NCBI RefSeq assembly: GCF_013408335.1 | Contig: NZ_JACBZR010000001.1 | Location: 3,286,001-3,350,000, forward strand | Reading direction: 5' to 3' | Length of the DNA: 64,000 nt | Source of the DNA: Nocardioides panzhihuensis | GTDB taxonomy: Bacteria > Actinomycetota > Actinomycetes > Propionibacteriales > Nocardioidaceae | Part shown: piece after piece, positions 8,636 through 16,708 of the stretch | Numbering within the stretch: the first letter of the stretch is position 1 | How the letters are laid out: the number at the start of each line of letters is the position of its first letter | Position numbers and translations under genes: made by a program | Notes under the pieces: model-generated | Told to the model about the DNA's origin: nothing | Database searches by the model: none | The model's input: only the letters and a program-made list of their open reading frames with translations

Positions 8636-9994
8636 ATGAACATCTCCTTCGATCCCGAGACCTCGCCCGGCCTGCTGGCCACGGTGCGGGCCTCGCGTGC
8701 GGTCGAGGACCAAGCCGCCCGCGACACCCTGATCGCAGCGGCGAAGTACGCGGCCGCCAACGTCGTGGAGACGGTCGGGGAGGCAGCAATCCTTGAGGTC
8801 GAGACCTACGGGGATCGGGCGGTCTTGTTGACCGGGGCAGGTGCCCCGTTGATCTCCGAGGCCGCGGTGATCGAGTTCGCTGCGGTGCTGGGGTATTCGA
8901 CCTACACCGGCCGCAAGTACCTCGCTGACGCGGTCGAGCTGGCCTGGCGGCTGCCCCGCACCTGGGCCAGGATCCTCGACGGGTCGCTGACCACGTGGCG
9001 GGCCCGGCGGGTCGCCGACGTCACCCGCCACCTCGACCCCGAGGTCGCCGCCTGGGTCGACACGCACGTGGCCGCGCATGCCCACAAGATCGGTCTCACC
9101 CAACTGGAACGCACCGCGAAAGAAGCAGCCGCCCTGTTCGAGCCCGACCTGGCCGCCGCGATCGCCGAAGAGGCCGTCGACCACCGCCGCTGCGACATCG
9201 ACACCGACCCCAGCCTGTTCCTGCCCCCGGTCGGTGCCGAACAAGGCCAAGCCGCCGGCGCAACCGCTCAGGTCACCGCCACCCTCGACGCCGCCGACGC
9301 CCTCGACCTCGAAGCCGCGGTCTCCGCGATCGCCCACGGGCTCCTCGACCACGACGCCACCGACTTGCCCCTCGATGCCCGCCGCGCCGCTGCCCTGGGG
9401 GTCCTGGCCCGGGCCTACAACACCGGCACCCTGGACACCGAGCGTGCGGGCGTCCCACCGGGGAAGGGTCGGGTCATCGACCTCAAGATCCACACCGACA
9501 CCCGCGACCTGGCCACCACCGGCCTGATCCGGATCGGAAACACCCGCGGCCTGGCCACCATCGAACAGCTCGACCGATGGGCCACCATGCCCGGCGTGAC
9601 CATCAAACCCATGACGGTCATCGACCTCAACGAAGAGATCACCACCGACGCCTACACCCCCACGAGACAGCTACGCACCCAGATCCAGCTCATCGACCAG
9701 ACCTGCGCCTTCCCCAACTGCAACGTCAAAGCCGAAAACTGCGACCTCGACCACCGCATCCCATTCGACCAGGGCGGGAAGACCACCACCTCCAACCTGA
9801 CCTGCCTGTGCCGACACCACCACCGCGCCAAAACCCACCTCGGCTGGACCTACCAACGCCTCGCCCCCGGCCACTACCGATGGCGATCCCCCCACGGCTA
9901 CGAGTTCCTCACCAGCCCCGACGGCACAGTCGCCATCACTCCCGAGGCAGCGCCTGCCGTAGTGGACGACGTCAGCCAAGACGACGCGGCCTGA
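8636..9994 (+). CDS. DUF222 / HNH endonuclease (13E12 repeat family)
   Basis: 452-residue protein with an N-terminal DUF222 region (about 30-280) and a C-terminal HNH nuclease fold. The zinc and catalytic pattern is CAFPNC (357-362), DLDHRIP with His373, Asn387 in SNLTC, and CRHHHRAKT (392-400). HNH nucleases cut or nick DNA through a beta-beta-alpha metal site. The biological role of DUF222/HNH proteins is unknown; they are often multicopy in actinobacteria. I prefer ATG 8636 because a -10 hexamer ends 6 nt earlier; ATG 8630 is in frame too. The gene is enclosed by inverted arms at 8256-8526 and 10039-10308. Confidence 0.88.
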   Translation: MNISFDPETSPGLLATVRASRAVEDQAARDTLIAAAKYAAANVVETVGEAAILEVETYGDRAVLLTGAGAPLISEAAVIEFAAVLGYSTYTGRKYLADAVELAWRLPRTWARILDGSLTTWRARRVADVTRHLDPEVAAWVDTHVAAHAHKIGLTQLERTAKEAAALFEPDLAAAIAEEAVDHRRCDIDTDPSLFLPPVGAEQGQAAGATAQVTATLDAADALDLEAAVSAIAHGLLDHDATDLPLDARRAAALGVLARAYNTGTLDTERAGVPPGKGRVIDLKIHTDTRDLATTGLIRIGNTRGLATIEQLDRWATMPGVTIKPMTVIDLNEEITTDAYTPTRQLRTQIQLIDQTCAFPNCNVKAENCDLDHRIPFDQGGKTTTSNLTCLCRHHHRAKTHLGWTYQRLAPGHYRWRSPHGYEFLTSPDGTVAITPEAAPAVVDDVSQDDAA

Positions 9995-10038
9995 CCCACA
10001 AGCACACTCACTCCCGGCATACGCCCTCATCCCTCCAC

Positions 10039-10308
10039 AACCCGGACAGGGACAGATATCCCGACGCAACCCCCGACCAGGGCTGGAAGTCCGCAAGACA
10101 GTCAAACGGCACCCCGGCCGGACACCCTGGCTTTTAATCTCCCAACCCGGTCAGGCACTAGGCCCCACCCGCCCTACGGCCCCCGGACAGGCACCCAAGC
10201 CGCTCAGCCGACCGCAACACAGAAACCTCAATAAGCCCGGCCCGGACGACACAGGCCTCTAAGAGTCGACCGTGACACAGGGGAGGTCTCGACAAGCTCG
10301 ACCACCGG
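10039..10308 (-). repeat. Right inverted arm (~270 bp)
   Basis: Inverted counterpart of 8256-8526, starting 45 bp after the stop of the HNH gene and ending in the palindrome GGTCTCGACAAGCTCGACC (10288-10306... read on the + strand) followed by ACCGG. Outside this arm, 10309-10412 is ordinary upstream region of the dioxygenase-like gene. Confidence 0.9.
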
Positions 10309-10357
10309 AGGCGACTTCATAGCGACCTCACAGTTGATGCCGAAGGTGCAGACGGAT

Positions 10358-10373
10358 TGACTCGCCAGAGTCA
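10358..10373. promoter_or_regulatory. Palindrome TGACTC-GCCA-GAGTCA upstream of the dioxygenase-like gene
   Basis: Perfect 6-bp arms with a 4-bp spacer, 40 bp before ATG 10413. It overlaps a possible -35 TTGACT (10357-10362). Candidate operator; no cognate regulator is adjacent. Confidence 0.45.
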
Positions 10374-10412
10374 GGTCAGAGCATCATGACCGACCTCCAG
10401 GAGAGACACAGT

Positions 10413-11351
10413 ATGAGCCGCGTACCCGAACCCGAGAAGACCATTGAAGGCCCCGCCTACGAAGGGCGTCTGCTTCCCCGCCCGGAGGAGGAGGTGGTCG
10501 ACCAAGGGGCCGGCTTCGACGTCACGACGCTGCTGACGCGCCGCCGGATCCTCGGACTGGTCGGCGCCGGGGTCGGGGCGGCTGCCTTGGCCGCGTGTGG
10601 GTCCGCCTCTTCGAGCTCGTCCGGCTCCTCCAGCGGCTCCGCGGCCACGACAGACGGCGAGATCCCGCAGGAGACCAACGGTCCCTACCCGGCCGACGGC
10701 ACCAACGGCACCAATGTGCTGACCGAGTCCGGGATCGTACGCAGCGACATCACGACCAGCCTCGACGGCGGCACCACGGTCGACGGTGTGCCGCTCGCCT
10801 TCACCTTCACGGTGACCGACATGACCAACGACGACGTGCCCTTCGAGGGTGTCGCCGTCTATCTGTGGCAGTGCGACGCGCTGGGCCGCTATTCGATGTA
10901 CTCCGAAGGCGTCGAGAACGAGACGTACCTCCGTGGTGTCCAGGTGGCGGATGCCAAGGGACAGGTGACCTTCAAGACCATCGTCCCCGGCTGCTACGAC
11001 GGCCGCTGGACCCACATGCACTTCGAGGTCTACCCCGACGCCGACTCGGCTACGACCGGTGAGAACGCGATCGCGACCTCTCAGGTCGCCTTCCCGGAGG
11101 AGATGCTCACCACGGTCTACCAGGACGACGCCTACGAGGGCTCGGCCGAGAACCTGAACAAGGTCAGCCTCGACACCGACAACGTCTTCAGCGACGGCTA
11201 CGACCTCGAGATGGGCACGTTCACCGGCAACCCGAGCGCGGGCTACCGGGGCTCGCTCGCCGTGGCGGTGGACACCACCACCGAAGCCGCCATGGGCGGG
11301 GCGCCGAGTGGCGGCGCGGGCGGCACCCCGCCCGAGCCGCCGACGCAGTGA
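10413..11351 (+). CDS. Secreted intradiol-dioxygenase-like lipoprotein
   Basis: 312-residue protein related to intradiol ring-cleavage dioxygenases (protocatechuate 3,4-dioxygenase beta type), which cleave catechols using Fe(III) held by two Tyr and two His. A twin-arginine-like TRRRILGL (42-49) and a lipobox ending at Cys62 predict export and lipid anchoring. Active-site landmarks are ETNGPYPADG (first Tyr), YLWQCDALGRYSMY (usual WHCDxxGxYS, here Q for H) and GCYDGRWTHMHFEVY (second Tyr and the two His). A low-complexity Ser/Gly linker follows the lipid site. I chose ATG 10413 with AGGAG 9 bp upstream over ATG 10386. Extracellular members are common in actinobacteria but poorly characterised. 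Confidence 0.82.
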   Translation: MSRVPEPEKTIEGPAYEGRLLPRPEEEVVDQGAGFDVTTLLTRRRILGLVGAGVGAAALAACGSASSSSSGSSSGSAATTDGEIPQETNGPYPADGTNGTNVLTESGIVRSDITTSLDGGTTVDGVPLAFTFTVTDMTNDDVPFEGVAVYLWQCDALGRYSMYSEGVENETYLRGVQVADAKGQVTFKTIVPGCYDGRWTHMHFEVYPDADSATTGENAIATSQVAFPEEMLTTVYQDDAYEGSAENLNKVSLDTDNVFSDGYDLEMGTFTGNPSAGYRGSLAVAVDTTTEAAMGGAPSGGAGGTPPEPPTQ

Positions 11352-11358
11352 TCCGACG

Positions 11359-12900
11359 TCAGTTGACCTTGCGCTCGCGGTCACCCCAGTACGGCTCACG
11401 AAGCTTGAACTTCTGGAGCTTCCCGGTCGCGGTGCGGGCCAGGGAGTCGCGGAACTCGACGACGGTCGGCGCCTTGTAGCCGGCGGCCCGCTCCTTGCAC
11501 CAGGCGACCAGCTCCTCCTGGGTCGCAGAGGCCCCCTCGGCGAGGACGACGAGAGCAAGAATGGTCTCGCCCCACTTCTCGCTCGGGATGCCGATGACGG
11601 CGACCTCGGCGACCGAGGGATGAAGGAAGAGGACGTCCTCCACCTCCGCGCTCGAGACGTTCTCACCGCCCGTGATGATGACGTCCTTGATGCGGTCGGA
11701 GATGGTGAGATAGCCGTCGTCACCGAGGCTGCCGCCGTCACCGGTGTGGAACCAGCCGTCGGCCAGCGCCTTCTCGGACTCCTCGGGCTTCTCCCAGTAG
11801 CCCTCGAGGACCACGTTTGATCGCGCCAGGACCTCGTTGGAAGGCGAGACGTCGAGGCTCACGCCGATCGCGGGCGCGCCGGCACGGGTGAGCTTCGTGG
11901 CGCGCTCCATCGGGTCGAGGTCGTCCCACTCGGCGCGGGTGCGGTTGATGGTCAGCAGCGGCGAGGTCTCGGTGAGGCCGTAGATCTGGATGAACTCCCA
12001 GCCGAGCTCCTCCTGGACCCGGACGACGGTCTTCGTCGGCGGCGGGGCACCGGCCATGATGATCCGCACCCGGTCGCGTCCGGGGATGTCGCCCTCGGTG
12101 GCCTGCCACTGCGGAAGCGCGTCGAGCACCGCGGCCGCCACCGCGGGTGCGGCGCACATGTAGGTGACCCCATGGTCGCGTACGCGGCGCAGGATCTCCA
12201 TCCCGTCCACCTTGCGCAGCACCACGTGCTTGATGCCGAGACCGGTCGCCGCGAACGGCATCCCCCAGCCGTTGGCGTGGAACATCGGCAGCGTGTGCAG
12301 ATAGACGTCGCGGTCGCTGCAGCCGGCATGCAGCGCGAAGGTGAGCGCGTTGGTCCAGATGTTGCGGTGGGTGATCTGCACGCCCTTCGGCCGGGCGGTG
12401 GTGCCGGAGGTGTAGTTGATCGCCGCGGTCGCGTTCTCGTCCGGCTCCCACGGCACCGGCTCGACGCCCTCGTCGGCGTAGAGGGCGGCGTCGTCGCCGA
12501 GCACGAAGCGATGTTTGGCGGTCACGTCCTTCAGCGCCTCGTCGATCTCGGGATCGACCCAGAGCACCGAGGCGCCCGACTGCTCCACGATGTAGGCGAC
12601 CTCGTCGGGCCGCAGCCGGAAGTTGACCGGCACCAGGATCCGGCCGTAGCCGGAGACCCCGTAGAAGGCGGTCAACAGCCGCGCGGAGTTGTGGGACACG
12701 ATCGCGACCCGCTCCCCCACGCCGATGCCGAGCTCATCCAGCTTCGCCGCCATCCGCTTCGCGAGCGCCTTCATCTCGGCGTACGTCACCTCCCCGAGAG
12801 AGGTAGCCGGCTGGTCGGGTTCGTCGACGATCCCCACCCGCTCGCCGTAGACGGATGCGGCACGGTCGATGAAGTCGTTGACGCTGAACGGAACGAACAC
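11359..12900 (-). CDS. AMP-forming acyl-CoA synthetase / fatty-acid-CoA ligase
   Basis: 513-residue ANL-superfamily enzyme that activates a carboxylic acid as acyl-AMP and transfers it to CoA. Motifs in order: the P-loop INYTSGTTARPKG (near 162-174), a YGLTETSP segment near 308-315, the hinge DGWFHTGDGG near 382-391, and a C-terminal lysine in ARTATGKLQKF. The sequence resembles long/medium-chain FadD-type ligases. The start is GTG 12900 with GGAGGT a few bases upstream. It is divergent from the Asp-rich protein gene, sharing the operator-like box at 12944-12959. Chain specificity cannot be read. Confidence 0.87.
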   Translation of the reverse strand: MFVPFSVNDFIDRAASVYGERVGIVDEPDQPATSLGEVTYAEMKALAKRMAAKLDELGIGVGERVAIVSHNSARLLTAFYGVSGYGRILVPVNFRLRPDEVAYIVEQSGASVLWVDPEIDEALKDVTAKHRFVLGDDAALYADEGVEPVPWEPDENATAAINYTSGTTARPKGVQITHRNIWTNALTFALHAGCSDRDVYLHTLPMFHANGWGMPFAATGLGIKHVVLRKVDGMEILRRVRDHGVTYMCAAPAVAAAVLDALPQWQATEGDIPGRDRVRIIMAGAPPPTKTVVRVQEELGWEFIQIYGLTETSPLLTINRTRAEWDDLDPMERATKLTRAGAPAIGVSLDVSPSNEVLARSNVVLEGYWEKPEESEKALADGWFHTGDGGSLGDDGYLTISDRIKDVIITGGENVSSAEVEDVLFLHPSVAEVAVIGIPSEKWGETILALVVLAEGASATQEELVAWCKERAAGYKAPTVVEFRDSLARTATGKLQKFKLREPYWGDRERKVN

Positions 12901-12943
12901 GGGCTACCTCCAGTTGCATGTCGTGACCCGCATCACTGTATCG

Positions 12944-12959
12944 ATGAGAGCTCTCTCAT
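12944..12959. promoter_or_regulatory. Operator-like box ATGAGAG-CT-CTCTCAT (copy 1)
   Basis: Inverted repeat of 7 bp with a 2-bp spacer, 44 bp from both the GTG of the acyl-CoA ligase and the ATG of the Asp-rich protein/two-component operon. An identical 16-bp sequence occurs at 16731-16746 upstream of the second Asp-rich gene. The likely binder is the OmpR-type regulator encoded at 14707, by inference. Confidence 0.6.
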
Positions 12960-13002
12960 GGACCCCCGCTTCTGCCCCGTGGTCAGGCACTATCGAAGAG
13001 TC

Positions 13003-13266
13003 ATGTCCCGCACCCTGAAGCTCCTGCTCCCCATCGCCGTCGTTTTGATCGTCGGCGTCTACCTCGCCGGGTCGTTCGCCGGTGCCTCGGAGAACGACCC
13101 GCCACCCCGCGAGCCCGTCGTGCTCCCCTCGGACACGACCTCCCCCAGCACCGGCACGCCGAGCACCAGGTCGCCGAGCCCGTCAACGCGCGTCCCCGTC
13201 GTCTCCCCCAGCCCTGTGGACGATGATGATGACGACGATGACGACGACGACCGCGATGACGACTGA
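13003..13266 (+). CDS. Small membrane/exported protein with poly-Asp tail
   Basis: 87-residue protein: an N-terminal hydrophobic segment (residues 6-26, LKLLLPIAVVLIVGVYLAGS), a Pro/Ser/Thr-rich linker, and a terminal run of 11 Asp followed by RDDD. The topology suggests a signal anchor with the acidic tail outside. It is first in an operon with the sensor kinase, whose start codon lies inside its 3' end (11-bp overlap). Such a tail could bind cations or basic peptides and act as an accessory sensor part; that is inference. No known family is recognised. The GAT/GAC tract is a simple triplet repeat (13220-13263). Confidence 0.7.
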   Translation: MSRTLKLLLPIAVVLIVGVYLAGSFAGASENDPPPREPVVLPSDTTSPSTGTPSTRSPSPSTRVPVVSPSPVDDDDDDDDDDDRDDD

Positions 13267-14722
13267 GCCGGAGCCACCCGAGGCCGGCCCACCCCCGCCC
13301 CGCCGGGGGTTGTCGGTCCGCGCCCGGATCACCGCCTCGGTAGCCCTCCTGGTGACGCTCGCCCTCGCCGGCGCGGGACTCATCGTCTACGTCGTCGAGC
13401 TCGGCCGCGTCGAGGCGGCGATGCAGCGCGAGGTCGAGCAGGAGCTCGACGAGTTCGCCAAGCTGCGCCAGGAGGGTGTCGACCCCGAGACGGGCGCCCC
13501 GTTCAACGTGGAGGGCCTGCTGCTGACGTTCCTACGCCGCAACGTGCCCGACGACGACGAGCTCCTGGTGGCATGGGTCGACGGCAAACCGCGCGCCCAT
13601 TTCCCGAAGGATCCACTGGTCAACTCGCCGCGATTCCACAACGCGGTCAAAGCCCTCGCCATCAACGGCGGCACCACCTACCTCGACACCGCTCAGGGCG
13701 AGGTGCGCATCACCAGCCAGCCGGTGCGGCAGGACAACGCGAAGGGCACCACCGAAGGCGCGCTCCTGGTCGTCTCCTACCTCGACGAGGACCGTGCCGA
13801 GCTGCGCAGCACCATGCGGACCTACACGATCGTGGCCGGGCTGCTCGCTCTGCTCGTCACGCTGGTCGCGGCCTGGCAGTCCGGGCGGCTACTGGCCCCG
13901 CTGACCCGGCTGAGACATGCCACCGGGTCGGTCAGCGCCACCGACCTCTCCGAGCGTCTGCCCGAGTCGGGAAACGACGACATCTCGGCTCTGACCAGGA
14001 ACTTCAACGACATGCTGGCGCGCCTGGAGCAGGCCTTCACCGACCAGCGCCAGTTCCTCGACGACGCCGGTCACGAGCTGCGTACGCCGCTCACGATCAT
14101 CGGCGGCCACCTCGAGCTCCTCGACGAGTCCGACCCGGCCGAGGTCGAGCAGACCAGGCGGCTGGCGCTCGACGAGGTCGACCGGATGAGCCGTCTGGTC
14201 GGCGACCTGATCCTGCTGGCCAAGCACGACCGGCCGGACTTCCTCACCCTGGAGGAGGTCGACGTCGACACCCTCACCGAGGACATCCTGGCCAAGGCCA
14301 GCGCGCTCGCCAACCGCGACTGGCACCTGGACGCGGCCACTCCCGGCACCTGGCGCCTGGACCCGCAGCGGATCACCCAGGCGATGCTGCAGCTGTGCGA
14401 CAACGCCGCCGGCCACACCTCGCCCGGCGACCGGATCGCGGTCGGCTCGGCGACCGTCGACGGCACCCTGCGGCTGTGGGTGCGCGACACCGGCCCCGGC
14501 GTGCCGGCCGAGGACCGGGAACGGATCTTCGAGCGGTTCGCGCGTGGCGCCGAGAGCGGCTCGGGCGACCGTCCGGGCCTGGGTCTCGGTCTGGCCATCG
14601 TCTCCGCAATCGCCGGCGCCCACGGCGGCACCGTGGGCGTCGACGACGCGACGCCGTCCGGCGCCCGCTTCACGATCACCCTGCCCGCACGCACCGAAGG
14701 AGAGGCATGGCCCGCATCCTGA
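13256..14722 (+). CDS. Two-component sensor histidine kinase (OmpR-system type)
   Basis: 488-residue membrane kinase. TM1 is about residues 25-47, an extracellular sensing region spans 50-188, and TM2 is about 190-208. A HAMP segment follows (210-262), then the H-box DDAGHELRTPLTII with phospho-accepting His273, and an ATPase domain with N-box CDNAAGHTSPGD and G-boxes VRDTGPGVP and GLGLGLAIV. It phosphorylates the response regulator encoded next. I set ATG 13256; because the upstream poly-Asp tract reads as Met/Thr in this frame, ATGs at 13223, 13226, 13229 and 13238 are also in frame. No separate ribosome site is seen, so translation is probably coupled to the Asp-rich gene. Confidence 0.9.
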   Translation: MTTEPEPPEAGPPPPRRGLSVRARITASVALLVTLALAGAGLIVYVVELGRVEAAMQREVEQELDEFAKLRQEGVDPETGAPFNVEGLLLTFLRRNVPDDDELLVAWVDGKPRAHFPKDPLVNSPRFHNAVKALAINGGTTYLDTAQGEVRITSQPVRQDNAKGTTEGALLVVSYLDEDRAELRSTMRTYTIVAGLLALLVTLVAAWQSGRLLAPLTRLRHATGSVSATDLSERLPESGNDDISALTRNFNDMLARLEQAFTDQRQFLDDAGHELRTPLTIIGGHLELLDESDPAEVEQTRRLALDEVDRMSRLVGDLILLAKHDRPDFLTLEEVDVDTLTEDILAKASALANRDWHLDAATPGTWRLDPQRITQAMLQLCDNAAGHTSPGDRIAVGSATVDGTLRLWVRDTGPGVPAEDRERIFERFARGAESGSGDRPGLGLGLAIVSAIAGAHGGTVGVDDATPSGARFTITLPARTEGEAWPAS

Positions 14723-15372
14723 TCGTCGAGGACGAGGACCGCATCGCGGCCTTCCTCGCCAAGGGCTTGAGCGCCGACGGCCACCAGGTCAGCACCGTCG
14801 CCGACGGGCTGGAGGGACTCGAGGAGGCGCTCAGCGGCGCCTTCGACCTGATGGTCCTCGACATCGGGCTCCCGACCATCGACGGCTTCGAGGTGCTCGA
14901 CCAGCTCCGCGCCCAGGGATCCCGGATGCCGGTGGTGGTCCTCACCGCCCGCGACTCGGTGCACGACACCGTCTCCGCGCTCGAGGGTGGCGCCGACGAC
15001 TACCTGGCCAAGCCGTTCCGCTTCGCCGAGCTGCGGGCCAGGATCCACGTACGCCTGCGGCAGCAGGACAACACCGACGCCGAGGTGGGCGAGCTCCGCT
15101 CCGGGTCGGTGGGGCTGGACCTGCGCACCCGGCGGCTGCGGGTCGACGGGCGCGAGAGCGACCTCTCGGCGCGTGAGTTCGCGCTGGCCGAGGTGCTGCT
15201 GCGCCATCCGGGGCAGGTTCTCTCTCGCGCGCAGCTGCTCGACCTGGCCTGGGGAATGGACTTCGACCCGGGCTCCAACGTCGTCGACGTCTACGTCGGC
15301 TACCTGCGCAAGAAGCTGGGCTCGGCCCGGGTCGAGACCGTACGCGGCATGGGCTACCGCTTCCAGCCCTGA
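14707..15372 (+). CDS. OmpR-family response regulator
   Basis: 221-residue regulator. The receiver domain is at 1-115 with the acidic pocket EDED (8-11), phospho-acceptor Asp52 in MVLDIGLP and the conserved Lys in LAKPFRF. The C-terminal winged-helix DNA-binding domain ends in VVDVYVGYLRKKLG...VRGMGYRF. It overlaps the kinase gene by 16 bp. OmpR-type regulators bind direct repeats one helical turn apart; the 11-bp phased repeats at 16709-16741 fit this, so autoregulation of the two Asp-rich operons is a reasonable inference. Confidence 0.92.
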   Translation: MARILIVEDEDRIAAFLAKGLSADGHQVSTVADGLEGLEEALSGAFDLMVLDIGLPTIDGFEVLDQLRAQGSRMPVVVLTARDSVHDTVSALEGGADDYLAKPFRFAELRARIHVRLRQQDNTDAEVGELRSGSVGLDLRTRRLRVDGRESDLSAREFALAEVLLRHPGQVLSRAQLLDLAWGMDFDPGSNVVDVYVGYLRKKLGSARVETVRGMGYRFQP

Positions 15373-15401
15373 CCCGGACCCGGGGGAATCAGTCCAGAGG
15401 A

Positions 15402-16274
15402 TCAGCCGAGTCGCAGGCCGCCCAGCGAGGCCCGCGGAAGGCGCTCCAGCGCGGGTGAGACGGTCTCGGCGATCTCCGCCGGCGCGGGCCGGTCACCGGG
15501 AGCCGGGGCGAGGCACGCCTCGATGATCTTGACGACCTCGGGCGGCGTACGTCTGGGGAGGGTGACGGGCCGGGAGACGAGCTGCGGGTAGCGCTCGGTG
15601 CGGTCCGAGGCCGCCGGGTCTCCGTGGGCGAAGGGCCGTTCTCCGGTCACGGCGTGGAAGAGCGTCGCGCCGAGCGCCCACACGTCGCTGGCCGGACCGA
15701 CCTCGCCCCACTCACCGGGCAGGCACTGTTCCGGCGCCATGTAGGCGTCGGTGCCGATCTCGTGGCGCAACGCGGCCGCAGCGGCCGCGGGCCGGGCCAC
15801 GGAGAGGTCGATCAGCCGGGCCGGCGAGCCCATGATCAGGTTGCTCGGCTTGACGTCGAGGTGCACCCAGCCGGAGCGGCGCAGGTAGTGCAGCACCGAG
15901 GCGAGGTCGAGCGCGAGCGGCAGGTACTGCTGCTCCGGAAGGCGGCCGTGGCGGCGGATCAGCGTCGAGAGCCGGGGGCCCTCGACATGCTCCATCACGA
16001 CGTACGGACGCTCGGCGTCGAGGTCCTCGCGCAGGCCGCGGACGAGGACCGGGTGCTTCAACTCCGTCAGGGCGTCGATCTCGCGCCGCAGCGCATTGCG
16101 GCTGCTCTCGCTGTCGATCAGGTTCGGTCGCAGGACCTTGGCGACGACCGGGCCGTAGGTGACCTCGTCGAAGGCCAGGAAGGCCTCGTACGACGAGCCG
16201 CCCCCGAGCAGCCGCATGGCGGTCAGCTCGGGGGTGATCGCGTCACCCTGGGCCAGGTCCCAGGTGTCGATCAT
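15402..16274 (-). CDS. Soluble Ser/Thr protein kinase
   Basis: 290-residue eukaryotic-type (Hanks) kinase without a transmembrane segment or sensor domain. Visible residues: Gly-rich loop RLLGGGSSYEAF (21-32), VAIK-type Lys46, Glu65, catalytic loop WVHLDVKPSN with Asp140 and Asn145, Asp156 in LIDLS (replacing DFG), and MAPE (179-182). HLD replaces HRD, so it lacks the arginine used for activation-loop control. Only 8 bp separate it from the upstream Asp-rich gene 16283-16645, so the two form an operon. It converges on the response regulator gene, which places the kinase in the same signalling block. Activity is expected because Lys, Glu and both Asp are present. Confidence 0.86.
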   Translation of the reverse strand: MIDTWDLAQGDAITPELTAMRLLGGGSSYEAFLAFDEVTYGPVVAKVLRPNLIDSESSRNALRREIDALTELKHPVLVRGLREDLDAERPYVVMEHVEGPRLSTLIRRHGRLPEQQYLPLALDLASVLHYLRRSGWVHLDVKPSNLIMGSPARLIDLSVARPAAAAAALRHEIGTDAYMAPEQCLPGEWGEVGPASDVWALGATLFHAVTGERPFAHGDPAASDRTERYPQLVSRPVTLPRRTPPEVVKIIEACLAPAPGDRPAPAEIAETVSPALERLPRASLGGLRLG

Positions 16275-16282
16275 CGGCGGGC

Positions 16283-16645
16283 TCAGTCCTCGGTCTTGTC
16301 GTTGGTCTTGTCGTTCTTGGTGTTGTCCTTGGTGTTGTCCTTGGTGACGTCGTTCTTGGTGTTGTCCTTGGTCTGGTCGTCGCGGGTGTTGTCGCGGGTG
16401 TTGTCCTTGGTCGCCTTGGTCACGCCGGTCCCGTTGGTCGCGTCGTCATCGACACCGTCGCGGGTGACGTCGTCGGCGTCGTTGTCGTCGTCATCGTCGA
16501 CGGTGGTCACCTGCGTGTTGGACTTCTCCTCACGCTTGGCATAGCCGTCGTCATCGGCAGCGGCAGCGCTCTGGTAGCTGAACACACCAGCCGCGACCAC
16601 GCCCACCAGGCCGGTACCGAGGATCATCGGAAGCTTCTTCATCAT
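16283..16645 (-). CDS. Exported Asp/Asn/Lys/Thr repeat protein
   Basis: 120-residue protein with a signal peptide (MMKKLPMILGTGLVGVVAAG, probable cleavage near SAAAAD, residues 26-31). The mature part is highly charged and low in complexity: a VDDDDDNDADD acidic stretch (about 50-60), then about 40 residues of TKDN/TRDN/TKND units (residues 78-119). It looks unstructured and hydrophilic, perhaps cell-wall associated or cation-binding. No family is recognised. It shares acidic character with the 13003-13266 protein, and both genes lie behind the same 16-bp box. The kinase gene follows directly. Confidence 0.72.
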   Translation of the reverse strand: MMKKLPMILGTGLVGVVAAGVFSYQSAAAADDDGYAKREEKSNTQVTTVDDDDDNDADDVTRDGVDDDATNGTGVTKATKDNTRDNTRDDQTKDNTKNDVTKDNTKDNTKNDKTNDKTED

Positions 16646-16708
16646 TCGTCCCTCTCAGGTTCTGCCCCGGGTGTTCCCGGCGCCATGGAAGAACCATCTC
16701 GACCCGCG

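Larger units (their letters stand above)
8256..10308. mobile_element. Putative IR-flanked DUF222/HNH element
   Basis: About 2.05 kb bounded by two inverted arms of ~270 bp and carrying a single gene, a DUF222/HNH nuclease. No transposase, integrase or clear target-site duplication is visible. The 8173-8635 and 9995-10412 intergenic stretches consist almost entirely of these arms plus short promoter regions. DUF222/HNH proteins belong to the 13E12 repeat family, which in mycobacteria is multicopy. The whole unit looks like a self-contained repeat/nuclease cassette, but mobility is inference. Confidence 0.55.

Noticed and set aside
8256..10308. Classical insertion sequence
   Set aside because: No DDE or tyrosine/serine recombinase gene is present, the arms are far longer than IS ends, and no target duplication is visible; kept only as a putative IR-flanked element.
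13183..13383. Minus-strand 66-codon frame reading Val/Ile-rich across the Asp tract
   Set aside because: It is the reverse complement of the GAT/GAC repeat and the kinase start; hydrophobicity is a by-product of GTC/ATC codons.
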